Notes: generated by a model from the sequence alone, not told the origin. A DNA stretch of 64,000 nt from Streptococcus ovis DSM 16829 (GCF_000380125.1 NZ_KB904563.1:122323-186322), one strand, 5' to 3'; positions 17,759 to 26,978 are shown, counted from the first letter of the stretch. A program made the numbers and translations.

Positions 17759-19123
17759 CTAGCGAAAGACTTGCTGCAAAACCTCTCCCAATGTGGTCAC
17801 ACCTATCACCGTAATACCTTTTGGTAATTGCAATTCTGCCAGAGAGTTTTTAGGGGCATAAACTTTGGTAAAACCAAGTTTTGCTGCCTCGTTTATCCGT
17901 TGTTCAATACGGTTGACACGACGAATTTCGCCTGTCAGTCCGATTTCTCCGATAAAACATTCCTGTGGATTGGTTGATTGGTCTTTGTAAGACGAAGCAA
18001 TGGCTACCGCAACTGCTAGGTCAATGGCTGGTTCATCCAAACGAACACCACCTGCTGATTTGAGGTAGGCATCCTGATTTTGCAAGAGAAGCCCTGCTCG
18101 TTTTTCTAGCACTGCCATAATCAAGCTGGCACGGTTAAAGTCCAAACCTGTCGTTGTCCGCTTGGCATTACCAAACATAGTAGGCGTTACAAGGGCCTGT
18201 ACTTCTGCTAAAATCGGGCGAGTTCCCTCCATGGTGACCACAATGGCAGAGCCTGTCGCCCCATCCAAACGTTCTTCTAAAAAGACCTCGCTTGGATTGG
18301 TCACCTCAACTAGACCTTGCGACTGCATTTCAAAAATACCGATTTCATTGGTCGAGCCAAAACGATTTTTGACTGCTCGCAATATGCGGAAGGTGTGCTG
18401 ACGTTCTCCCTCAAAGTAAAGCACCGTATCAACCATGTGTTCAAGTGTACGAGGACCAGCCAGTGTTCCTTCCTTGGTCATGTGCCCGACGATAAAGGTT
18501 GCGATGTTATTGGTCTTAGCAATCTGCATGAGTTCATTGGTCACCTCACGCACCTGGCTAACAGAACCTTGCACACTCGAAATATCAGGACTCATAATAG
18601 TCTGGATGGAATCAATGACCAGAAAATCGGGCTTGATTTTTTCAATCTCAGTACGGATAGACTGCATATTGGTTTCTGCGTAAAGATAAAATTCACTGTC
18701 AATATTGCCGAGACGCTCCGCACGGAGCTTGATTTGCTGGGCTGATTCTTCCCCAGAAACATAAAGAACTGTTCCAATGGTCGAAAGCTGGGTAGAAACT
18801 TGTAAGAGGAGAGTGGATTTTCCAATCCCTGGATCTCCACCAATCAGAACCAGACTTCCTGGTACGACACCGCCCCCAAGAACGCGATTGAACTCTTCCA
18901 TTTCCGTTTTTGTGCACGCCACTTGAATAGAGGAGACTTCGTTAAGCTTCATGGGGCGCGTCTTTTCACCTGTTAAGGACACGCGCTCATTTTTCACTTC
19001 TGCCACTTCAACTTCTTCGACAAAGCTAGACCAAGCCCCACAGTTGGGACAACGTCCCAAGTACTTGGGCGAATGATACTCACAATTCTGACAAACAAAG
19101 GTTGATTTTTTCTTAGCGATAAT
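17759..19123 (-). CDS. radA: DNA repair/competence ATPase RadA (Sms), non-ATG start
   Basis: About 454 aa. RadA is a hexameric branch-migration helicase used in recombinational repair and natural transformation. The N-terminal C4 zinc finger (FVCQNC and RCPNCG) is encoded upstream of the first ATG, GTG or TTG in frame, so initiation must be at ATT (19121-19123) or ATC (19118-19120), placed just after AAAGGAG; an in-frame stop is four codons further up. The RecA-like core has Walker [11 protein letters not shown] and the RadA motif KNRFG; the C-terminus is the Lon-like domain ([16 protein letters not shown]). It follows dut closely. Confidence 0.93.
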   Translation of the reverse strand: MIAKKKSTFVCQNCEYHSPKYLGRCPNCGAWSSFVEEVEVAEVKNERVSLTGEKTRPMKLNEVSSIQVACTKTEMEEFNRVLGGGVVPGSLVLIGGDPGIGKSTLLLQVSTQLSTIGTVLYVSGEESAQQIKLRAERLGNIDSEFYLYAETNMQSIRTEIEKIKPDFLVIDSIQTIMSPDISSVQGSVSQVREVTNELMQIAKTNNIATFIVGHMTKEGTLAGPRTLEHMVDTVLYFEGERQHTFRILRAVKNRFGSTNEIGIFEMQSQGLVEVTNPSEVFLEERLDGATGSAIVVTMEGTRPILAEVQALVTPTMFGNAKRTTTGLDFNRASLIMAVLEKRAGLLLQNQDAYLKSAGGVRLDEPAIDLAVAVAIASSYKDQSTNPQECFIGEIGLTGEIRRVNRIEQRINEAAKLGFTKVYAPKNSLAELQLPKGITVIGVTTLGEVLQQVFR

Positions 19124-19140
19124 ATTTCTCCTTTATACTG

Positions 19141-19584
19141 TTACTGTCCTGTACTGCCAAAGCCACCTGTCCGCTCGCCAGTCGCTTCATCCCCATCAGC
19201 TAGTAAGAAGGGAGCAAAGACAGCCTGCACAATGCGTTCGCCTGCTTCAACGACCACCGTCTCATCTGTAATATTTTTCATCTGGGCAAAGATGTGACCC
19301 TCGTTGGCTTCATTGCCATAGTAATCCCCGTCAATCACGCCAACTGAGTTAATCAATACCAAGCCTTTCTTACGAGGATTGGAAGAACGGTCATAGAGAT
19401 ACAATACCTCTGTCGGTTGCATATAGGATTTGACACCTGTTGGAACTAGCTGAATCTCCCCAGGTAAAAGCTCCACACGTTCTGCCGCCTTTAAATCATA
19501 ACCCGCTGCATGAGCAGTTTCCCGCTTTGGCAATAGCTCCTTATCTGTATAGTTCGTAACTAATTCAAATCCACGAATTTTCAT
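19141..19584 (-). CDS. dut: dUTP diphosphatase
   Basis: A 147-aa trimeric-type dUTPase that hydrolyses dUTP to dUMP, keeping uracil out of DNA. The ordered family motifs are visible: AAGYDLKAA, RSSNPRKKGL, NSVGVIDGDYYG, GERIVQAVF and the flexible C-terminal GERTGGFGSTG that closes over the active site. The ATG at 19584 follows AAGGAG. It is first in an operon with radA, with an extended -10 promoter upstream. Confidence 0.95.
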   Translation of the reverse strand: MKIRGFELVTNYTDKELLPKRETAHAAGYDLKAAERVELLPGEIQLVPTGVKSYMQPTEVLYLYDRSSNPRKKGLVLINSVGVIDGDYYGNEANEGHIFAQMKNITDETVVVEAGERIVQAVFAPFLLADGDEATGERTGGFGSTGQ

Positions 19585-19610
19585 TATCTTCTCCTTCAAC
19601 AATTTCTTCC

Positions 19611-19616
19611 ATTATA
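19611..19616 (-). promoter_or_regulatory. dut-radA extended -10 promoter
   Basis: Minus-strand TGTTATAAT about 27 bp before the dut start; the -35 region is poor (TTACGG). Confidence 0.55.
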
Positions 19617-19635
19617 ACATGTACCACACCTTTCC

Positions 19636-19670
19636 GTAAAAATAAAGAAACGGCTCTCCCGTTTCTTTAT
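19636..19670 (-). terminator. Terminator overlapping S41 peptidase stop
   Basis: Perfect 12-bp stem ATAAAGAAACGG / CCGTTTCTTTAT followed by TTTTT on the minus strand; the stop codon lies in the stem. Confidence 0.85.
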
Positions 19671-20935
19671 GCTTCCTTCAATAATTGCAGGGCAACTTCC
19701 AAATCCACATCTCGCTCTAAATGCTTAGGTGTCCAAGGAACAAAGACATCCGGCAGCGCTCCCTTGTCTGTCATCCCTTTTCCAGCATCAAGTGCCAGCC
19801 AACGTGAGGTTGGATACAAAAGCGAAAAATCACCAAAATCTGCCGTGCAACAATTTGAATAATCCAAGATTCCCAAAGTCGGACGACCAACCACTGTCAC
19901 CTTAGGCATTTTCTTCATGATATCCACAAAGTTATCCCCAGATGATCCACACATCACATCGGCCAGAAGGATAACACGTTCTGGGCTCTCAACCAAACCT
20001 TTTTCACGCGTAAAAATATTTTCTCCATCTTCATCAGCAGCACCGTACACTACATATCCCTTGTCTTGATTGGCTTTCAAATCAACAGACATCACCTCCA
20101 GCTGATGCCTTGTCTCCTCAGATACTCTTTCTTCCTGCAAAAATTCATCAAATTGAGCCAGGCGATGCGCAACATTGGTCGGCGTATAGAGAATTTCCAT
20201 CCCATAGTCCTCATCCTTTAATTCCAACTCATTGAATCCTTTACCAGCTGGAAGGAGGTATTTCAACAATGGAAAATAGAGGGAATCACTCCCACCATGA
20301 TTGACCCGCACATCAATGATCAAATTTTTAATCGTTGCTAATTTTGGAAAGACCTGCTCATAGAGTTGCCCAATTGCCAACTCATTCGAAAAATCTCCCA
20401 TTTTCATGTAGTAAGTTTGCTCATCCAAAGCATAGTGTTCAAACAGCGAAGCTGGCGTATCGCTAGGATCAGACAAATGGATAACTACTTTTTCCCCACC
20501 ACGTGCAACGGTCATATCCTTTAGGTATTTCAACAAACGAGCCCAGTCTAAATAATGACGTTCTGGAGTCTGACTAACAAAGTAGGCACGGTGCTCTTGA
20601 AACGTCTCCTCAGTTGACTTCCCAGCCACAGCCACAATTTCATCCCCTTTTCTCAGACCTGTCGCCTCATCTGCCCATTCAACAAAGAGACGCTGCTCAA
20701 AGACACGTAAACGAAAACCAAGTGCTTCTGGTTTCTTCGGATGAAAACTCACATGGCTAATCACACCAAAACTCGCCAGATAAGAGCGCATCACATAAAG
20801 AAAATCATCGTCAGACATCTCTTCTGAAATCTGTGCACGAAAGAGAGCAGGATTCGCCCCCTGTATATCTTTCTTCGTCGCTGAATCTTCCTTCATCAGC
20901 TTTACCACTTGATCAAAGATTTCTAATTTTTCCAT
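19667..20935 (-). CDS. S41-family peptidase, no signal peptide
   Basis: A 422-aa protein of the C-terminal processing peptidase (S41) clan. A PDZ-like segment (GLRKGDEIVAVAGKST, about residues 130-147) precedes the peptidase domain, in which VMCGSSGDNFVDIMKK holds the likely nucleophilic serine and a downstream lysine, with strand motif LIIDVRVNHGGSDS earlier. Unlike CtpA it has no signal peptide or membrane helix, so it should act in the cytoplasm. The substrate is unknown. It stands alone, divergent from an rgg-type regulator. Confidence 0.82.
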   Translation of the reverse strand: MEKLEIFDQVVKLMKEDSATKKDIQGANPALFRAQISEEMSDDDFLYVMRSYLASFGVISHVSFHPKKPEALGFRLRVFEQRLFVEWADEATGLRKGDEIVAVAGKSTEETFQEHRAYFVSQTPERHYLDWARLLKYLKDMTVARGGEKVVIHLSDPSDTPASLFEHYALDEQTYYMKMGDFSNELAIGQLYEQVFPKLATIKNLIIDVRVNHGGSDSLYFPLLKYLLPAGKGFNELELKDEDYGMEILYTPTNVAHRLAQFDEFLQEERVSEETRHQLEVMSVDLKANQDKGYVVYGAADEDGENIFTREKGLVESPERVILLADVMCGSSGDNFVDIMKKMPKVTVVGRPTLGILDYSNCCTADFGDFSLLYPTSRWLALDAGKGMTDKGALPDVFVPWTPKHLERDVDLEVALQLLKEA

Positions 20936-20997
20936 CCTTTGTCCCCGCTTTTCATTTTCTCCAGTTTATCATATTCACGTAAGCACCTCTATAATTG

Positions 20998-21027
20998 TTG
21001 CATATATTCAACGCTTTTTGTTACAAT
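20998..21027 (+). promoter_or_regulatory. rgg-like gene promoter
   Basis: TTGCAT, 18-bp spacer, TACAAT; AAAGGAGG follows before the ATG. Confidence 0.65.
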
Positions 21028-21047
21028 AACTACAAAAGGAGGTAGCT

Positions 21048-21899
21048 ATGCATCTAGGTCCTATTTTTAAACACTTACGACTTTCCAAGCACATCTCACT
21101 ACGTGCTGCCGCTGGTGACAGCTGTTCCCCCTCACTCTTATCTCGTTTTGAGAATGAGCAGACAGATTTAACCAGCCAAAAATTACTCGACGTTTTACAA
21201 AACATCCATATCACTTTAGCAGAATTTTCTCATTACATTTATCCTCAACATACATCTGCTATCACCCATATCCGTCGCTTACGAGATGACAATGATATAG
21301 AAGGTTTATCCAAATTGTATGCGGAAGAAAGACAACTAGCAGCCCAAGAGGATCAGCCCTATCATGCGATCAACAGCTTAATCATCAAGGTTTACCTTTA
21401 TTCCTATAATCAAAAAGAACCACTCTCCTCTGACGAACTCGCATTTTTACACGATTGGTTATTTACTTTGGAAACATGGGGTGAGCAAGAAATTGAACTG
21501 TTTGCCATTTCCTCGCTCTTTCTGGCACCTCAACTCTACGTCACTTACACACAAGAATTATTAAAAAAAGTTGATTTAGCCAAACTGTATCCACAGAAGC
21601 GACATACGTTATTGTTAAATGGCCTTATGCTCTGTGTCGAGCGGGAAGAATATGGTTACGCGACATTTTTTAAAGAACTGATTGAGCAGGATTTCTATTT
21701 GGAGCGCGACGCCTATTACCGTATCCTGTATCAATGGACCTGTGGAGCCTGGCAAGCCAAAACAACTGACAAAGTAGCTGGCATCACCAAAATGGAGCAA
21801 GCCATTCACATCCTTGAGATGCTAAACTGCCATAGTTCTGCACACTATTATCAAGAAGAAACCAGCAGAGTCAAACGCATGGTCTATTCTAAAAGTTGA
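21048..21899 (+). CDS. Rgg/GadR/MutR-family transcriptional regulator
   Basis: A 283-aa regulator with an N-terminal XRE-type helix-turn-helix (about residues 5-60, ISLRAAAGDSCSPSLLSRFENEQ) and a helical TPR-like C-terminal domain that in this family binds short signalling peptides. Rgg proteins control quorum sensing, competence and virulence in streptococci. No short hydrophobic peptide gene is found in the flanking 110-bp and 78-bp gaps, so it is either a stand-alone type or its peptide is elsewhere. No clear terminator separates it from gpsA. Confidence 0.85.
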   Translation: MHLGPIFKHLRLSKHISLRAAAGDSCSPSLLSRFENEQTDLTSQKLLDVLQNIHITLAEFSHYIYPQHTSAITHIRRLRDDNDIEGLSKLYAEERQLAAQEDQPYHAINSLIIKVYLYSYNQKEPLSSDELAFLHDWLFTLETWGEQEIELFAISSLFLAPQLYVTYTQELLKKVDLAKLYPQKRHTLLLNGLMLCVEREEYGYATFFKELIEQDFYLERDAYYRILYQWTCGAWQAKTTDKVAGITKMEQAIHILEMLNCHSSAHYYQEETSRVKRMVYSKS

Positions 21900-21937
21900 C
21901 TGTCACTTTCTTTTCTATGGTAGGAAAATGAGGACTG

Positions 21938-21946
21938 TGGTATAAT
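21938..21946 (+). promoter_or_regulatory. gpsA-galU extended -10 promoter
   Basis: TGGTATAAT 31 bp before the gpsA ATG; no consensus -35. Confidence 0.6.
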
Positions 21947-21977
21947 GAAGATAAGTACGATTTGACAAGGAGAAATC

Positions 21978-22994
21978 ATGACAAAACAAACAATCGCTGT
22001 CCTTGGACCGGGTTCATGGGGAACAGCTCTCTCACAAGTACTCAATGATAATGGCCACGAAGTTCGCATCTGGGGAAATGTTGCTGAGCAGATTGACGAA
22101 ATCAATGAACAACATACCAATACCCGTTATTTTAAAGATATTGTATTAGATGAAAAAATCAAGGCCTACAAAGACCTCGGCCAAGCTCTCGACGGAGTAG
22201 ACGCCGTTCTCTTTGTCGTACCAACCAAGGTGACACGCTTAGTAGCCAAACAAGTCGCTGCTGCCCTTGACCACAAGGTTGTGGTGATGCATGCTTCCAA
22301 AGGGTTAGAGCCAGATACACATGAGCGACTATCAACGATTTTAGAAGAAGAAATTCCTGCTGACCTACGTTCTGAAATCGTAGTAGTTTCTGGACCTAGT
22401 CACGCAGAAGAAACCATCGTTCGCGACATTACTCTAATTTCAGCTGCATCAAAAGATATGGAGACAGCAACATACGTCCAAAATCTCTTCAGCAATCACT
22501 ACTTCCGCCTTTACACAAATAACGATGTTATTGGAGTAGAGACAGCAGGGGCTCTTAAAAATATCATCGCTGTTGGAGCAGGAGCTCTTCACGGTCTTGG
22601 GTATGGTGACAACGCAAAAGCTGCCATCATTGCACGCGGATTAACCGAAATCACTCGTCTCGGTGTAAAAATGGGCGCCAATCCATTGACTTACAGCGGT
22701 TTATCTGGTGTGGGAGATTTGATTGTGACAGGAACATCTATCCACTCACGGAACTGGCGAGCTGGGGATGCACTCGGTCGTGGCGAAAAACTAGAAGATA
22801 TTGAACGCAATATGGGCATGGTCATCGAAGGGATTTCAACTACGAAGGCTGCCTACGAATTAGCACAAGAACTAGACGTTTACATGCCAATCACTCAAGC
22901 CATTTACAGTGTCATCTATCAAGGGGCTAGCATCGAAGAGGCCATTAAAACGATTATGGCAGGTGAATTCCGCCAAGAAAACGAGTGGTCTTAA
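21978..22994 (+). CDS. gpsA: Glycerol-3-phosphate dehydrogenase [NAD(P)+]
   Basis: A 338-aa cytosolic enzyme reducing dihydroxyacetone phosphate to sn-glycerol-3-phosphate for phospholipid and teichoic acid synthesis. The N-terminal dinucleotide fold shows [13 protein letters not shown]; the catalytic lysine is in [12 protein letters not shown] (about residue 194), and GDLIVTGTS is the C-terminal family block. RBS AAGGAG. It precedes galU by 13 bp, the usual streptococcal pair. Confidence 0.96.
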   Translation: MTKQTIAVLGPGSWGTALSQVLNDNGHEVRIWGNVAEQIDEINEQHTNTRYFKDIVLDEKIKAYKDLGQALDGVDAVLFVVPTKVTRLVAKQVAAALDHKVVVMHASKGLEPDTHERLSTILEEEIPADLRSEIVVVSGPSHAEETIVRDITLISAASKDMETATYVQNLFSNHYFRLYTNNDVIGVETAGALKNIIAVGAGALHGLGYGDNAKAAIIARGLTEITRLGVKMGANPLTYSGLSGVGDLIVTGTSIHSRNWRAGDALGRGEKLEDIERNMGMVIEGISTTKAAYELAQELDVYMPITQAIYSVIYQGASIEEAIKTIMAGEFRQENEWS

Positions 22995-23007
22995 TAAAGG
23001 AGAAACT

Positions 23008-23919
23008 ATGATGAAAAAAGTTAGAAAGGCAGTCATTCCAGCTGCTGGTTTAGGAACTCGTTTCCTTCCTGCTACAAAAGCACTCGCAAAAGAAATGCTT
23101 CCAATTGTGGATAAACCTACGATTCAATTTATCGTGGAAGAAGCCCTCAAATCAGGAATTGAAGATATTCTTGTCGTCACGGGTAAATCAAAACGGTCCA
23201 TCGAAGACCACTTCGACTCAAACTTTGAATTGGAATACAATTTAAAAGAAAAAGGAAAACACGACTTATTAAAACTAGTCGATGAAACCACTGGTATTCG
23301 TCTCCACTTCATCCGCCAAAGTCACCCACGTGGGCTGGGTGATGCCGTTCTCCAGGCAAAAGCTTTTGTTGGAAACGAGCCTTTTGTTGTCATGTTGGGG
23401 GATGATCTCATGGACATTACCTCTCCTGACACTATCCCATTAACCAAACAGCTGATGAACGACTACGAAGCAACACATGCCTCTACCATTGCCGTCATGC
23501 CCGTTCCTCATGAAGAAGTATCGTCCTATGGTGTCATTGCACCACAAGGAGAAGGAGTGAATGGCCTTTATAGTGTGGATACCTTTGTGGAAAAACCTGC
23601 ACCTGAAGATGCACCAAGCGATTTAGCCATTATTGGACGTTACCTTTTAACTCCTGAAATCTTTGGCATCTTAGAAAATCAAGCCCCTGGTGCTGGCAAT
23701 GAAATTCAATTGACAGATGCCATTGATACACTGAATAAAACACAGCGCGTCTTTGCTCGTGAATTTACAGGAGCACGCTACGATGTCGGTGACAAATTTG
23801 GCTTTATGAAAACTTCTATTGACTACGCACTTCAGCATCCACAAGTGAAGGATGATTTGAAGAAATACATTATCCAACTTGGGAAAAAATTAGAAGGTAA
23901 CACAACACCTTCAGAATAA
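23008..23919 (+). CDS. galU: UTP-glucose-1-phosphate uridylyltransferase
   Basis: A 303-aa nucleotidyltransferase making UDP-glucose for capsule, glycolipid and galactose metabolism. The nucleotide-binding signature [14 protein letters not shown] is at residues 11-24 and the family block MLGDDLMDI near 130. The start after AAAGGAG is chosen; the frame is open further into gpsA. It ends within a very strong terminator. Confidence 0.95.
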   Translation: MMKKVRKAVIPAAGLGTRFLPATKALAKEMLPIVDKPTIQFIVEEALKSGIEDILVVTGKSKRSIEDHFDSNFELEYNLKEKGKHDLLKLVDETTGIRLHFIRQSHPRGLGDAVLQAKAFVGNEPFVVMLGDDLMDITSPDTIPLTKQLMNDYEATHASTIAVMPVPHEEVSSYGVIAPQGEGVNGLYSVDTFVEKPAPEDAPSDLAIIGRYLLTPEIFGILENQAPGAGNEIQLTDAIDTLNKTQRVFAREFTGARYDVGDKFGFMKTSIDYALQHPQVKDDLKKYIIQLGKKLEGNTTPSE

Positions 23920-23955
23920 GAAAAGGGAAATCAGTGTGATTTCCCTTTTCTTATT
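23915..23955 (+). terminator. galU terminator (bidirectional)
   Basis: Perfect 19-bp stem with a 3-nt GTG loop (23915-23933 and 23937-23955) between convergent galU and the rhomboid gene; it includes the galU stop codon. Confidence 0.92.
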
Positions 23956-24638
23956 TAAATTATTCCCAAAGATAGAGCAATCATTCCCAAAATCAATACC
24001 ATGAAGATGGTACCTGCTAGCCATCGTTGCCAACTAGCAAACATCTGTTTTTCCACAAGAGGCGGCAGGTAAACTGCGGTCAGTACACCACCCACTAATC
24101 CACCAATATGCCCAACTATCCCAACACCTGGAGTAAAGAGGTTAAAAATCAAATTGACAACGATGATGGCTTGATAAGATTGCCCAATTTGTCTAAGATA
24201 AGGATTGTGACCATAATATCCTACTACTGCCACTGCTGCAAATACACCAAAGATGGATGTTGAAGCCCCTGCTGCTACTACATCTGGTGTCCAAAATAGA
24301 GTAAAAACATTCCCCATCATTCCTGACAACAGATAGAGCAAGAGAAATCGCCACGATCCCCAGATACTTTCTGCCAACTGTCCTACCACATAGATTGCAA
24401 AAATATTAAATAAAAAATGTTGCCAACCAATGTGAACAAAAATTGGACTAACGAGACGCCATAACTCGGATGGAAAGACTTGTACATAACGACCATACAT
24501 GCCTCCAAACTCAAAAATCGTTTGACTAGAGGTGGTCGCTCCAAAACGTAGCACCTGCATTAAAAAAAAGACAAGCGTCGTCAGAGCTAGTAATCCCCCT
24601 GTCACTGGATATTGCTTGAACTCTTTCATCATTTGCAA
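23955..24638 (-). CDS. Rhomboid-family intramembrane serine protease
   Basis: A 227-aa membrane protein with about six or seven helices. The catalytic dyad is visible: Ser126 in GASTSIFG and His177 in VGHIGGLVGG, and the membrane-embedded HFLFNIF motif lies near residue 74. It cleaves membrane substrates within the bilayer; in other streptococci a rhomboid of this type is linked to quality control of orphan membrane proteins. It overlaps the cyclo-ligase gene by 10 bp, so the two are coupled, as in other streptococci. Confidence 0.92.
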   Translation of the reverse strand: MQMMKEFKQYPVTGGLLALTTLVFFLMQVLRFGATTSSQTIFEFGGMYGRYVQVFPSELWRLVSPIFVHIGWQHFLFNIFAIYVVGQLAESIWGSWRFLLLYLLSGMMGNVFTLFWTPDVVAAGASTSIFGVFAAVAVVGYYGHNPYLRQIGQSYQAIIVVNLIFNLFTPGVGIVGHIGGLVGGVLTAVYLPPLVEKQMFASWQRWLAGTIFMVLILGMIALSLGII

Positions 24639-25153
24639 ATCACCTCCTGCACCGCAATATCATGCTTTTCTTCTAGGAAAGGAGAGTGCTGAAAAGCATA
24701 AATCGTACTAACCGTTTTTCCCTTATAATTCTGTAAATATCGGTCATAGAAGCCGCCACCATAACCAATTCGAAAACCACGCTCATTAAATACAAGACCG
24801 GGTACATGAATCAAATCAATCTCCACCTTAGAAATTGGTTCGCCAACTGTAGGTTCCCATGTTCCAAATTTACTTTTTCCTAAATGGTTCTCATCATATT
24901 CCAAGAACACCATTTCTTCCCGAGACAAAACTTTCGGCACAACAACCCTCTTCCCGTCCGCCAAGGCAGCTCGAATAAGAGGAATTGTATCCACCTCGCC
25001 CTCCATTGAGAGATAAGTTGCAATCGTTCGTGCTTCACGATATTCCGGCAGACTCATAAAGGCACGTAATAATTCGGAATCTCGTTCCTGTTTATCAAGC
25101 GCGTTTTGCTGTTTCAAGTTCTTCAGACATTTCTGCCGCAAAGCTTGTTTCAC
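24629..25153 (-). CDS. 5-formyltetrahydrofolate cyclo-ligase
   Basis: A 174-aa cytosolic enzyme converting 5-formyl-THF to 5,10-methenyl-THF with ATP. The family motifs are LSMEGEVDT, the phosphate-binding GYGGGFYDRYL and a basic N-terminus RQKCLKNLKQQ. The start chosen is GTG at 25153, preceded by GAGGTG; a TTG 11 codons upstream lies inside the tRNA terminator and is unlikely. It is followed by the overlapping rhomboid gene. Confidence 0.9.
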   Translation of the reverse strand: MKQALRQKCLKNLKQQNALDKQERDSELLRAFMSLPEYREARTIATYLSMEGEVDTIPLIRAALADGKRVVVPKVLSREEMVFLEYDENHLGKSKFGTWEPTVGEPISKVEIDLIHVPGLVFNERGFRIGYGGGFYDRYLQNYKGKTVSTIYAFQHSPFLEEKHDIAVQEVICK

Positions 25154-25183
25154 TGGCGGCACCTCGCTTTCATCTTTTGTAAT

Positions 25184-25207
25184 CAAAAAGCCCCATTTCA
25201 GGGCTTT
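25184..25207 (-). terminator. tRNA-Thr terminator
   Basis: AAAGCCC / GGGCTTT stem followed by TTTTT on the minus strand, 16 bp after the tRNA 3' end. Confidence 0.8.
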
Positions 25208-25222
25208 GTCTGGGCTTTTCCA

Positions 25223-25295
25223 TGCCGATTATAGGGATCGAACCTACGACCTACGCGTTACGAGTGCGTTGCTCTACCAACTGAGCTAAATCGGC
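25223..25295 (-). tRNA. tRNA-Thr (anticodon CGU)
   Basis: A 73-nt cloverleaf on the minus strand: acceptor GCCGATT/AATCGGC with discriminator A, D arm GCTC-GAGC, anticodon loop CTCGTAA giving CGU, variable loop AGGTC, T arm GTAGG-TTCGATC-CCTAT. CCA is not encoded. There is one mismatch (A31-C39) at the base of the anticodon loop. Confidence 0.95.
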
Positions 25296-25306
25296 TCTAC
25301 CCAATT

Positions 25307-25335
25307 ATTCTATCACTTTCAAGCCATTTTCTCAA
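25307..25335 (-). promoter_or_regulatory. tRNA-Thr promoter
   Basis: TTGAGA, 17-bp spacer, TAGAAT, placed 11 bp before the mature 5' end. Confidence 0.65.
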
Positions 25336-25747
25336 ATGAAAAACTTCATTCACATATTTCATGTTTGGTTTATTCTGAACATGAGGATGTTAAAAGAACA
25401 CATTGAAATTGGGATTTCATATAAGTCTTGACACTCTAGGATAAATGTTTTTACACAAAGCTTCATCCGAATTCAATTATATTCATGATTTATATGGTTA
25501 TGGCTACCTACTTAGAATTTAGGTTTTCGAGACTCCCCATTCACTATTATATATCTTATTATCACACCTCTATCCATAATTCCTCTGGCGATGAGGATTT
25601 CTAATATCAAACTTAAACCAGTCAATTCTTTGACCGTTCCAATTCACTACTCCACTATAAGTCAGTCTTAGGAGCTGCTATTGGGCTCACTGGTGGTGAC
25701 CCTCAAAGGACTTTTCCCCTCGAATGTACAACAATACCCACTGTACC
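25336..25747. other. Intergenic stretch with decayed coding remnant
   Basis: No intact gene. On the minus strand a 36-codon open segment (about 25570-25677) reads NWNGQRIDWFKFDIRNPH in its middle, which looks protein-like, but it is bounded by stops on both sides and has no RBS or start. Continuing in the same frame gives further stops. This is probably the ruin of a gene whose family I cannot name. The rest is AT-rich without hairpins. Confidence 0.4.
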
Positions 25748-25773
25748 AAAAACCACCACTAAATTTGTGGTGG
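25748..25773 (-). terminator. Terminator of the LPXTG protein gene
   Basis: CCACCAC / GTGGTGG stem with a 7-nt loop and TTTTT on the minus strand, 5 bp after the stop codon. Confidence 0.9.
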
Positions 25774-25778
25774 AAATA

Positions 25779-26858
25779 TTATTGATGTTTTTGTTGAACA
25801 ACGAGAATAAAACCAGAGCCTATTATGAGAACAACTACACTTACTATACGCCATAACGGATTGTCGGTAGAACCTGTATTTGGGAGCACTCTATTTTTTG
25901 CAGCAGGAGCAGTTATTGCAGTGGTTGGAACGGGTGAATTCTCTTTTTGATAACGCAATACAAAATAACTCTTTCCATCTTGTTCACTAAACTCACTGGA
26001 AACATACGTATATCCTGCAATGTCCGGGATACCTGGAACGAAACCATCTTGCCTTGGAGCAATTTCCTCTCCACTATCTTGGTCTATGTATTTGGTATAG
26101 TCTGTTAGACGTGGATAGTATTGGTGTCCTGCATATTGGATATAGTCCTCATCGGTTAAATAGGATAAGAGATAAATTTTTTCTCCATTTTCTTCATAAA
26201 CGAAAGCATTATAAATTTTTGCAGCTCCGAAATGACTAATAAAGACCTGTCCCGCGCGGTCTTCTTGTATTTTCTTTCCAGTCATCCCGTCTATGTAACG
26301 CGTCTTGGTAATAGACTGATCTACTTTGTTTATATCATGGTAAATATGGCCAACTGCTTGACCGCTATCTGACCAGGTTAGGGTTGTTGATAAGTAGATA
26401 TAGCCATCAAATTTGTAAGGAGTCTGGTAACCATCGACACTCTCATGGAGGGTCTTACCGTCAATATCGCTTACAAAAAAGGTTTTGCCAACATAAAGGT
26501 TTTGGTGCCGTATCCACTTCATAGCCCGACTGTCATCCTCTAGCAACAACTGCTTAGTGGTTATGGGCTCTGTGGTAACAGGCGAGCTGACGGTTGTAGC
26601 ACTAGACAACATGGCAGTTGTTGTAGGAGCAACTGTTGAATAATCAGATAAAGTAGGGGTAGGAGCAGCCGTTGTCTTATCGGACGAAACAGTGGTCGTA
26701 AGGGTAGTTGTAGGAGAAACTGTAGTCTTACTGGATAACACAGTAGTGGTTGTAGCAGGAACATTACTTTCAGCCTGTACTAAGTGTGAAACCGACATAG
26801 CTAAATGTAAGCCTAAGCAAAGGATCAAACTAACGTGAAGCATTTTTGAAGATTTCAT
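25779..26858 (-). CDS. LPXTG-anchored surface protein with MucBP-like repeats
   Basis: A 359-aa secreted protein. A signal peptide occupies about residues 1-30. Residues about 35-103 are a Thr/Ser/Val-rich linker with short repeated units (TTTVLSS, TTVSPTT, TTTVSS), probably glycosylated or extended. Two or three MucBP-like blocks follow (about 118-310), the clearest being TKYIDQDSGEEIAPRQDGF then YTYVSSEFSEQDGKSYFVLRY. Sortase motif LPNTG lies at 325-329, then a hydrophobic helix and a basic tail QQKHQ. It should be covalently bound to peptidoglycan by sortase A and may bind mucins or other host glycoproteins; ligand not known. Confidence 0.88.
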   Translation of the reverse strand: MKSSKMLHVSLILCLGLHLAMSVSHLVQAESNVPATTTTVLSSKTTVSPTTTLTTTVSSDKTTAAPTPTLSDYSTVAPTTTAMLSSATTVSSPVTTEPITTKQLLLEDDSRAMKWIRHQNLYVGKTFFVSDIDGKTLHESVDGYQTPYKFDGYIYLSTTLTWSDSGQAVGHIYHDINKVDQSITKTRYIDGMTGKKIQEDRAGQVFISHFGAAKIYNAFVYEENGEKIYLLSYLTDEDYIQYAGHQYYPRLTDYTKYIDQDSGEEIAPRQDGFVPGIPDIAGYTYVSSEFSEQDGKSYFVLRYQKENSPVPTTAITAPAAKNRVLPNTGSTDNPLWRIVSVVVLIIGSGFILVVQQKHQ

Positions 26859-26889
26859 TTTACCGACTCCTTATTCTTATTTTTACCTT

Positions 26890-26918
26890 ATTATAGCGCT
26901 ATTTTTTACAAAACACAA
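26890..26918 (-). promoter_or_regulatory. Promoter of the LPXTG protein gene
   Basis: TTGTGT, 17-bp spacer, TATAAT on the minus strand, with AAGGAG before the start codon. Confidence 0.65.
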
Positions 26919-26978
26919 GTATTTATGTCATCTTTTTGTAACCTTTTTGTAATATTTGTTTTCTTTTTGAAACAAAAA

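Noticed and set aside
19629-19645. Competence CIN-box (TACGAATA) for dut-radA
   Set aside because: Only TACGGAAA on the minus strand, two mismatches, inside the neighbouring terminator region; a normal extended -10 promoter explains expression.
20936-21047. Short hydrophobic peptide (SHP) gene paired with the rgg-like regulator
   Set aside because: No short ORF with an RBS and hydrophobic core fits the divergent gap, nor the 78-bp gap after the gene.
25223-25295. Pseudo-tRNA because of the A-C mismatch in the anticodon stem
   Set aside because: All other stems, loops and conserved bases are normal, and it has a promoter and terminator, so it is taken as functional tRNA-Thr.
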